Shown in pieces: positions 57,113-64,000 of a stretch of 64,000 nucleotides of DNA. The notes beneath the pieces were generated by a model. That model saw only the letters and a program-made list of their open reading frames with translations. It did not search any database and was not told the origin of the DNA. The position numbers were made by a program, and so were the translations under genes. Source of the DNA: Channallabes apus. Its lineage: Eukaryota; Chordata; Actinopteri; Siluriformes; Clariidae. Within the stretch, counting starts at the first letter, position 1. Each line of letters begins with the position of its first letter. The stretch is from the NCBI GenBank assembly GCA_030522415.1, contig CM060131.1:10311203-10375202 (forward strand), in the 5' to 3' direction.

Positions 57113-57961
57113 TTTTTTCATTTGCATCCAGTGTGTTTTGTCCACAGGGGCTGGTTTGCTGGGAAAAAGGAGTTGTGGGATTAACCTCACACTGACAAAA
57201 AAAAGCGAGAGCAAAAAAAATAAAAAGCACAGCATCACCGCAATATACCCATGATACATATAGACCGTTATATGCACCACAGAATACAGTCATCATACAT
57301 ATCATGTGTTTTTATATATAGAACATATAAATACACAGCAATAGAGCAAAGGCAGTGACAATGCTTCTCATATTGAAGGAAAGGCGGGCTATTATTGTAT
57401 ATCATAATATACTTTTTGTTCTTTTAGAAAAATATCTATGTTTAAACCAAAAACCAGCCACACCAAGCTCACCCTCTTTTTTTTCTTCATTAACAAAAAT
57501 ATCCATTTTACATTTCTGCACATTCATACATTACAATCATTGTACATATTATAATATAGAGCGTTTTAGGTTAACGTTATAGGACATAAAAAAGGTTCAT
57601 AGTGCACAACATGTCTTTTTAGTTGCCAAACGTAGGGTAACAATGAAATAATAATAATAACAATACTTATTACAACAATAGGACAACAGTAACAGAGTAA
57701 AAGGAGCAGTTCACAGCTCCACAAGGTTCCTCCATTTGGCAGCAACAACACAGTCAAAAGCGAGAGAAAAAAAGCATAACCAAAAAAAAATAAGATAAAA
57801 TAAGAAAAAGAAAAAAAAAAATCCAAAATGATATTTAACAAATTCACAGGAAAAATAAAGTTTTCATATTCATAGACGACTCCTGTTTTTCTTCCTCCGT
57901 CTGTCTTGGCCCGTAGTTGTGCTGTCTCATCTACAGAAAGAAATAAACTGGAGAAGCAGCT

Positions 57962-58053
57962 TCAGTGATGCTCTTTCACAATAAAAGCCTGCAGCTGCCT
58001 GCTGATCTGGTAGCGAAGGTCAACGGCCTCGAACGGGCCTTTTAGGCCAAATT
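57962..58053 (-). CDS. Possible terminal coding exon of unknown gene
   Basis: Acceptor AACCTCTTTAG is followed by an open frame (after two bases) FGLKGPFEAVDLRYQISRQL then QAFIVKEHH and TGA at 57964-57962. Locally richer in G+C than its surroundings and protein-like in composition. I do not recognise the family. Phase does not match the candidate exon at 58430-58507 directly (that one ends in phase 0; here one leading base is needed). Either a further exon lies between, or one or both are chance ORFs in the fosb 3' UTR. Confidence 0.3.
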
Positions 58054-58369
58054 CTAAAGAGGTTGATTAAGAATTGTATAACTATAACAATCTGTAACGA
58101 GCACTGCCTGAAAAACCTGTGCCACTCACAACAAGAGCAGTTTTTGCATGTAACATTCGTTTAAGCCACTTTTTTCTTTTTGTTGTTTTTTTTTTTTTTT
58201 CAGATCAAAGCTAACACTATTGCGGAAACAGATGGAAAGCCGCTGAAAACAGTCTTCAATAAAGGGTGTCCACATAGGATTGTACGAGAATAAAAAAAAA
58301 AACGGTCTGAAAAATATGTGGAGAAATAAAGTGATGGCGTGTGGCAGAATGCGCTCGTTTTTCATGTGG

Positions 58370-58507
58370 CTATTTTTTTGCTTTCCTCTTCTCAGAGGTG
58401 TTCAGGAAATGAGAGGATATCTGGCTCACCAAGAGCTCTTCCATCAGCGTCGGCCTTTCAAGTCCTTCTTCGATATCTGTCAGGTCCATTTGGTTTTCTT
58501 CTAATTC
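58370..58507 (-). CDS. Possible coding exon or 39-aa small ORF
   Basis: Acceptor-like TTCTTTAACCCCAAG at 58508 is followed by ELEENQMDLTDIEEGLERPT and LMEELL, where CTCTTG|GTGAGC is a good donor (exon 58507-58430, 78 nt). Without splicing the frame runs on to a TAG at 58372-58370. From the internal ATG at 58489 that gives a 39-aa acidic-to-basic peptide ending EKRKAKK. Not recognised. It may be part of an unannotated gene just downstream of fosb, or a purine-rich 3' UTR segment that is open by chance. Confidence 0.3.
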   Translation of the reverse strand, partial: ELEENQMDLTDIEEGLERPTLMEELLVSQISSHFLNTSEKRKAKK

Positions 58508-59180
58508 CTTGGGGTTAAAGAAGGAAAAACGTAACACAATGCCTGCTCTGAAATGCCGATCGTTCCTGGTTTTGACCTGCGTACTGTAGCTGGTATTTTT
58601 TGGCTGTATTTTTTTTTTATTCGTTATTCTGCGTTTCCTCCTTGCAGTGTAGCAGTCGGTCCACGCTGGAGGGACAAAGGGGGTTGTCTGGTGCTGGGTG
58701 GCCCGGCCATCATTCAAGGTTCCAAGGGCTTTCAGGGTCCAATGGGCTCTCGGGGGCTGAAGGCTTCACAGAGAACCAGAGGCACATAGAGACAGAAGAG
58801 AGGAGAAACAGATGGGCAGATGGACGATGCAGGAGACAAGAAAAAGAGATAGATAGTGATTTGATTGACTGATTGATTGTTTGATCGATTGATTGACTGC
58901 AGAGGGAAATGATGTCTCTTATTATTTAAAAGTCCCGGCATGACGGCAGAAAAGGACGAAAAAAGATTAGATGGGAGATGAAAAGTGTGTGGATTACTGT
59001 TTGGCCTATGAAAAACCAAAAAACACCCCCAAAAACACAAATACTGAAGCCACAAAAGGTGTGTGTCCCCTTTTCAACTCAGATACACAAATACACTGTG
59101 CAGAGGATCAGCATGGAGAGAAAAGGAGAGCTTGAACACCAGCAGTGAGCACGAGCAATGAGAGAGGGAGGAGAGAAAGC

Positions 59181-59219
<39 letters not shown>

Positions 59220-59616
59220 CGGGAGAAGGGGGAAACGTATGTACTGTAAGTAACTTAAGGGCATTATTAGGTGTCATTATAAAATGTACTGTAAGTGTGT
59301 GAGGGATAAGATGTCACAGGTGCCAACGTATTCTGATACTGAGTCTGAATCTATTACAAGGTTAATACTTTATCTGATAGTGATTCAGGCTTCAGTTAAG
59401 CAACTAAAGCACCAGTGCAAAAACAATTTAGCTGAAACGATGAGACTGTGAGAACTTTTGTATATTTTTGCAATAAATATAACTCTAAGATGTGAATCTG
59501 CAATAGCAAATGGTGTCTTCTCGAAGAAGTGTCAGAGACTATCGTGCTGCACATGATTAAGTGTGTGTTTATGGGTGTGTGAAAGGGCATTGAAAGAAAG
59601 GAAAGCGTCAGGGCAT
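58508..59616. other. fosb 3' flank / 3' UTR
   Basis: Contains a GA microsatellite at about 59186-59217. No canonical polyadenylation hexamer on the minus strand was noticed here, so the fosb 3' UTR may reach further left. Confidence 0.4.
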
Positions 59617-60180
59617 TTAGAGTGCAAGAAGCGAGGGCGAGTTCATGGAGTCAGAGGACTGCTCGCTGCTGCTGGTTCGCTGGTTAGCGCTGGCGCCGCA
59701 GGCTCCCTCTGGGTAGGTGAACACAAATGAAGATGTGTATGAGGGGTTGTGGTTGCCAATGTCAGGGTTACCGCCGCCGTCGGCAACAAGGCACAGGCCA
59801 CCCGGTGCCGGCTGGCTCGGCCCATAGAAAGAACTAGAAAAGGCTACCTCCTGCATCATCCCTTGCTGCTGCTGCGCTGGCTGCTGCTGCTGCTGCTGGT
59901 GGTGGTGCTGCTGCTGCTGCTGCTGGTGGTGGTGGTGGTGGTGGGACGAGTAAGGTGGAGGCAGGTAGAACGAGTCCTCCTTCACAGTCAAACCCACCAC
60001 TGCCACAGAGGCGGATGGAGGCAGAGGAGGCACCGGCGTCTGCTGCTGCTCCTCCTGGTAAGGGATCTTGCAGCTCGGCTGATGGGTGATGAGGACAAAC
60101 TCCAGACGCTCCTTCTCCTTCTGCAGCTCTGAGATCTCAGCCTCCAGCTCAGCCTTCTCCTCCTCCAGAATGTCGGTTTC
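59617..60180 (-). CDS. fosb: fosb coding exon 4 (zipper and C-terminus)
   Basis: Residues 191-377. Acceptor TTACCCAG. Carries the rest of the zipper, CKIPYQEE, the His/Gln tract (H6-Q6-H3-Q6-PA-Q4 at 270-296, encoded by CAC/CAG repeats at about 59858-59942) and the conserved C-terminus. In mammals the deltaFosB form arises by splicing within this exon; I could not confirm an equivalent intron here. Confidence 0.96.
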   Translation of the reverse strand, partial: ETDILEEEKAELEAEISELQKEKERLEFVLITHQPSCKIPYQEEQQQTPVPPLPPSASVAVVGLTVKEDSFYLPPPYSSHHHHHHQQQQQQHHHQQQQQQPAQQQQGMMQEVAFSSSFYGPSQPAPGGLCLVADGGGNPDIGNHNPSYTSSFVFTYPEGACGASANQRTSSSEQSSDSMNSPSLLAL

Positions 60181-62884
60181 CTGGGTAAAAATGGAGATGA
60201 GTGAGAGTGACAGACAGGGAAACTGTTCCAGACTGATCTCTGTTCACATCGGCAGTGTAGATATCTAAAGAACTATAAAGCCTTCCAAGTTGCTTAGGAA
60301 CTTTTACACCTGCAACATCTAGAGCACCCTGACATGAAGCATCATAGCCTGCTTGGGAACAACACCAAGCAGGACAGATGGTCCTTACAGAGTGTGGTGT
60401 GATCAGCTGAGCCCACCATCCACACTGAGCTCTGTGACATGCAGTCTGTCTACAGCAGGTGGTAGCCTGGAAGATAGTGAAGGACCTCAGCCACCTAAGC
60501 GATGGACTTTTCTCTCTGCTGCAGTGAGGAAAGCACTTTCGCTCCCGGAAGACCAACACAGAGAGAATGAGGAGGAGCTACTTTTCTTTCAGGGCATTCG
60601 GACCCTGAACATGGACAATACCTTGAAGTAATCCTTTGACCATTCACACAACACCCACAACACCCAACTACATAATATTACTGATAGTATACTGTTTTTA
60701 GCCATCTGTATAAATACTTATTAATACCATGTTGGCACTTTACCTGAAGAGGGAGCCTGTGTTGCACAACTTATGCATTTTGTACAGCTTTGACTCTATT
60801 TGCACATACAACATGGACATATTCGCACTTTATATATTATGCCAACAATAACTGCTGCTGCTGCCACTCATCCTTAAAGATTTCCCTGTATCTCACCTAT
60901 AGAGTTTATATTTCTACTCTAGTCAAACGTTGGCACATTGTATCCTTAAAATTCAAGAAGATACAGAAGGATAAAGCCCTATTGCTACAGTCACAAAAAA
61001 AAATAGTTGTATAATATTATGCCAGCCAGTACTAAGTGTGTTGAAAGAATGTTCAGTGTACGCATAATTATCTTTATATCTTTACAGCAGCAGTTCAATT
61101 ATCAATAAATGCTTAAATTATGTAGAAATGATCAGAGAGTGAGAACACTCCACACTTACCATGCTGAGTTTAAGATTACACTTGTTGTATGTCCTCTCCC
61201 ATTTACACTATAGATGTGGTATAAAGTCAAACGCATGTGATTAATGTAATTAGTTGCTCACCGACTGTAGCTTGTCTGTAAGCTCACGCCGTCGATTGCG
61301 ACACTTGGCAGCGGCCAGTTTGTTTCTCTCCCTCCTGACACGTCTCTTCTCTTCCTCCTCTGGAGTCAGCTGAAGGAAGGGATGAGAGCATTTTCAACAC
61401 TTTTGCACATCCGTACGTACCACTTTTGCACTGCTTGGGATTTTGCAAAATGACATATACACACGTGCACAAGACGAGGAGACAAAACCTCGGCCTACAG
61501 GGACAGGGAGACAAGCTGTTAGGTCCAACAGAAGCATGGACTTACCGTTTCGTCACGTGTGCGCCGGCGGCTCCGTGACTGTCGCAAGGGACCTGGGGTG
61601 TCCGAGCTGCTGGGAGGGGTGTAGCCGGAGCCAGAGGAAAAGCTAGGCCCTGGCATGTCGTATGGGTCTAGGGCCACGGCCTGGGTCATGGTGGTCGTAC
61701 CTGTGCCACTCTGCCCTGGTGCCACAGAGGAGATGAGGGTGGGTTGCACCATCCACTGCAGGTCCTGACTTGTGGTTATGGCAGTTACTGTGGGAACGAA
61801 GGAGCCAGGCATGTCCACCCCGGGAGCACTGCCAGCTGTCCCGCCACCCACCCCTACACCTCCAGCGCCTGATACACACTCCTGTGGAACATGAACCCAC
61901 ACAGGATCAAGGTTGAGTGGCTGGAAAGGTCATACAGGGATAAGATAATGCCCTTGATTAAACAGACACGCACACTACTTCCTATTTTTGTGATACTTCC
62001 ATCAATTCTATGGACTTCTAACAGAATACAAAAACAAAGATTGTAATGCTTCCTTTTTCTATATAGTCCCTATACAACAGTGCGCTATAGTGAATTATAT
62101 TATTCATATATTATATAATAACAATAATAATTATTATTAATTATAACAATGATTCTTATTATATAATTATTATCAATGATAACAATAATCCGTGGATATA
62201 AAAAGAACACATCACACTTCTTTATTTAGAAACCGAGGACGTCCGTAAAGCCCGGGAGGGAGCGAGCGCGCGGGCGGGTGGGCGCGCGCGGGCTCGCGCA
62301 TGAGTTCGGGGACGTCCGATAATATTTCATATGCAGCGTCAGACGAGAGACTCCGCGAGCGCGAGCCAATCGGCGCTCGCGAGCCGCTCCGTTCTCCCGC
62401 CGCCCCCTTTCCACGCTCCGCCTGGGCCGTCACTCCCCCAGTGCTCCCCTTAGCAACGCGACGTAACACTCCAAAATAGAACGCATTGACGTCACAGCGA
62501 GACCAGAGCGACGAGGAGGGATCCGCGGAGAGCGGAGCGAGGGGAGGGGCTTAGCGAGAGCACGTCGGAAAGAGGTTCCACACGGCATGTAATTCACGGT
62601 GAACAAACACATACACGCGCGCGCACACACACGCAGCACGTTGCTAACAGAAAACGTTGCACTACAATGTGATTTTACACCATTCACAGATTTTGAGGAA
62701 ATGCAAAACAGTCTCAGTTTGACAGGTCATGCATGCAAGCAGCAAGGAAACGACTTACTTGTGGTGCAGTGGTGGTGGAGGGGCTCCCGAAGGAGTCCAC
62801 CGAAGACAGGTACTGAGATTCGACCGACGGAGAGGAACTTCCACGTGAGCCGCTGTCCGGGTCACCGGGGAACCCCTGGAACAT
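59617..62884 (-). CDS. fosb: FosB, AP-1 bZIP transcription factor subunit (4 exons)
   Basis: Minus-strand CDS 62884-62759, 61881-61546, 61369-61262, 60180-59617, 377 aa; every junction is phase 0 with GT-AG sites. The N-terminus [20 protein letters not shown] and [14 protein letters not shown] are diagnostic of FosB. Residues 68-94 carry [20 protein letters not shown], the conserved Fos-family block. The basic region is 162-183 ([22 protein letters not shown]). The zipper has Leu at 188, 195, 202, 209 and 216 and His at 223. The C-terminus SFVFTYPEG...NSPSLLAL is the FosB transactivation end. FosB dimerises with Jun proteins and binds TGACTCA sites in the nucleus as an immediate-early regulator. 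About 40 residues longer than mammalian FosB, mainly because of a His/Gln tract (270-296) and a Gly-rich insert in exon 2. An inducible promoter lies upstream (63349-63520). Confidence 0.97.
60181..61261. other. fosb intron 3
   Basis: No element or additional exon recognised. A stretch at 60300-60660 (CTGACATGAAGCATCATAGC ... GGACCCTGAACATGGACAAT) looks like an old retroposon-derived segment of unknown type. Confidence 0.4.
61262..61369 (-). CDS. fosb: fosb coding exon 3 (basic region)
   Basis: Residues 155-190, [20 protein letters not shown] through [11 protein letters not shown]. Acceptor CCTTCAG, donor TCG|GTGAGC. The exact exon used by all Fos-family genes for the DNA-binding basic region. 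Confidence 0.98.
61546..61881 (-). CDS. fosb: fosb coding exon 2
   Basis: Residues 43-154. Acceptor TCCACAG|GAG, donor ACG|GTAAGT. Contains a Gly-rich insert ([17 protein letters not shown]) before the conserved [12 protein letters not shown] block, and ends in the basic [11 protein letters not shown]. Confidence 0.95.
62230..62600. promoter_or_regulatory. CpG-rich block in fosb intron 1
   Basis: Very GC-rich with dense CpG (GCGCGCGGGCTCGCGC), in sharp contrast to AT-rich flanks, with a CCAAT box at 62366-62370. Acts like the body of a CpG island over exon 1/intron 1. Confidence 0.75.
62428..62494. promoter_or_regulatory. CRE/CArG-like cluster in fosb intron 1
   Basis: Contains the palindromic CRE TGACGTCA (62487-62494), a CArG-like CCAAAATAGA (62471-62480, one mismatch to CC(A/T)6GG), a CRE-like GACGTAA (62460-62466) and a CGTCA half-site (62428-62432). 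CREB and SRF are the expected binders; activity is inferred. Confidence 0.55.
62759..62884 (-). CDS. fosb: fosb coding exon 1
   Basis: Residues 1-42, ATG at 62884-62882, donor CAA|GTAAGT. The frame stays open upstream to 63010 but has no earlier ATG in it, which fixes the start. Confidence 0.96.
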
Positions 62885-62982
62885 CTCCCCGGCAGAGCCG
62901 AGTGAAACCGAGAAAGCGCTCGCTCCCGGAGAAAATGGCACGTCACCTGGCGCCCAAAAATTGGATGTTCTAGTGCACTGTT

Positions 62983-62994
62983 TTAATTCATCAT
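62983..62994 (-). other. Minimal upstream ORF (MMN-stop) in fosb 5' UTR
   Basis: ATGATGAATTAA lies about 100 nt upstream of the fosb ATG in the predicted 5' UTR. It could mildly limit translation. Depends on the transcription start being upstream of it. Confidence 0.4.
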
Positions 62995-63348
62995 TACAAT
63001 GCACTGACAAGTCGCTTCATCTAACTTGAATGCATGCACAGCTACAGAAATCGCTTATTACACCGTTATGTCATGTAGGCTAAACAAGGCTATTACAACA
63101 CACGCTTACATTACATGATACGAGCCATGATGTAACATGTCACCTACCGTAACAAGATTTACTACTTGAAGAGTCAGTCAAGAAGCCTTTCGTGTCTTTC
63201 CAAAAAAGTTGCATTAAGATGGCAATCCAGTACTGCGTTCGAGGCGAGAGAAGTTTACAACTCCAAAGCGGACACGTCCACTCAGGCTGCTGAGATCACA
63301 ATCCAAGCCCTAAAAAGTTCCTTTTATTGTTTTGTTTTGAAGTGTGCA

Positions 63349-63356
63349 TTTATATA
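63349..63356 (-). promoter_or_regulatory. fosb TATA box
   Basis: TATATAAA on the minus strand, 465 nt upstream of the ATG; a start site about 25-30 nt further down (near 63320) would give a 5' UTR of about 440 nt, plausible for a Fos-family gene. Confidence 0.6.
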
Positions 63357-63492
63357 TCCATGAAGAAAAAAATGTCATCGATGATAAACCAGCGTTTTGT
63401 GCGCTTGAGCCGGCGTCCCTCGTCTCTTCTGAATGAAGCCATCTGAGATCGCTTTGTAAAGTAGGGAGTTCTATCTCCGCCCCTCACTGGAG

Positions 63493-63520
63493 TTCCGCTG
63501 ACGTAGGTGCCCATATATGG
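63493..63520 (-). promoter_or_regulatory. fosb serum response element with FAP/CRE and ETS-like sites
   Basis: A perfect CArG box CCATATATGG (63511-63520) is followed on the minus strand, after 5 nt, by TACGTCAGC (AP-1/CRE-like, 63498-63506) and then CGGAAC (ETS-type, 63493-63498). In c-fos the SRE is likewise followed after 5 nt by the FAP site TGCGTCAGC. SRF and CREB/ATF/AP-1 are the expected factors. A GC box (CCGCCCC) lies at 63477-63483. Confidence 0.8.
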
Positions 63521-64000
63521 TTCATGGAGCTGTGTTTTTGTTTTTTGGTAACCTAGGCGATGACGTTTAGGGATTCCCTCACCCACAGAAAAAAAAAACG
63601 CTCTAGCGCACTGTCGAGAATAGCAGCGTTTACTACTATAGCTTCCACAGAGGAGATATTTTTGATTGCATCTTTTTTTCTTTTTTTTTTAAATAGACAC
63701 TAGGTTACAGAAGCGATAAGGAAAGGCAATATTAGACTTATTTTGCGGCAAGTGCGTCAAAGAAAAAAAGTTTCAGCATATAGGATTTTGCTTAATGTTG
63801 CCAGGGAAAGTGATGACAACAAAACAAAGTAGATAAAGACACTTACATGATGGACTTCATTTGTTATTTAAATACTTGGCCTGTAACCTAAGCTCAAATC
63901 AACATAATGATAATGACTATATTATTATTATTATTATTATTATTATTATGCTGTTTATAGATACATAGATACATAGATAGATAAAAAGGTGAAAGGAAAA
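63521..64000. other. Far upstream flank of fosb
   Basis: AT-rich, with another TGACGTTT CRE-like site near 63560, an ATT microsatellite at about 63919-63949 and short GATA repeats near the window end. No gene. Confidence 0.5.

Noticed and set aside
59749..60132. 127-codon plus-strand frame rich in Leu/Val
   Set aside because: Antisense of the fosb His/Gln tract and zipper exon.
62882..63010. N-terminal extension of FosB by 42 residues
   Set aside because: The frame is open but has no ATG before 62884, and the 62884 ATG starts the conserved MFQxFPGD sequence.

Overview
This is a vertebrate, almost certainly teleost, nuclear genomic window. It is AT-rich and dense in microsatellites. Its repeats are typical of fish: many Tc1/mariner copies with TA target duplications, hAT derivatives, RTE and CR1/L2-like LINE fragments, and several tRNA-headed SINE families. 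The Tc1 load would fit an otophysan such as a catfish, but the species cannot be fixed from sequence alone. There are no bacterial features.

Three recognisable protein-coding genes lie in tandem on the minus strand, and their exon structures could be worked out with consensus splice sites and continuous phase. (1) ttc9b (tetratricopeptide repeat 9B, 3 coding exons, 218 aa) runs from 37793 down to 796, with a 34.5-kb first intron filled with transposons. (2) The c19orf47 orthologue (SAM-like domain nuclear protein, 8 coding exons, 395 aa) runs from 52093 to 43870. (3) fosb (AP-1 bZIP transcription factor, 4 coding exons, 377 aa) runs from 62884 to 59617. Upstream of fosb is a CArG box next to a CRE/FAP-like site, a TATA box, and a CpG-rich first intron with a second CRE cluster. 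In human, TTC9B and C19orf47 are neighbours at 19q13.2 and FOSB is at 19q13.3, so the window is a compacted, rearranged piece of the same ancestral linkage group. The genes are not functionally coupled; FosB is an inducible nuclear regulator and the other two look like independently expressed scaffold-type proteins.

Layout: 1-795 ttc9b 3' flank; 796-890 last ttc9b exon; 891-2758 intron 2 with three nested terminal-inverted-repeat elements; 2759-2941 exon 2; 2942-37414 intron 1 (nearly intact Tc1 nested in a hAT derivative at 8.4-11.1 kb, Tc1 remnants at 19.3 and 24.3 kb, LINE pieces at 22.4 and 29.5 kb, several SINEs); 37415-37793 exon 1; 37.8-43.8 kb intergenic with three clustered Tc1-family insertions; 43.8-52.1 kb c19orf47; 52.2-52.7 kb an unusual TGGCCACGA-type repeat cluster beside its promoter; 52.7-59.6 kb intergenic with two possible unassigned exons at 57.96-58.51 kb; 59.6-64 kb fosb and its promoter.

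The best leads are the unassigned exon-like ORFs downstream of fosb, the fosb regulatory modules, a filled/empty-site pair for the Tc1-in-hAT insertion, a Tc1 deletion derivative that keeps only its DNA-binding ORF, a fold-back Tc1 pair, and SINEs whose tails still encode the end of an RTE LINE protein.
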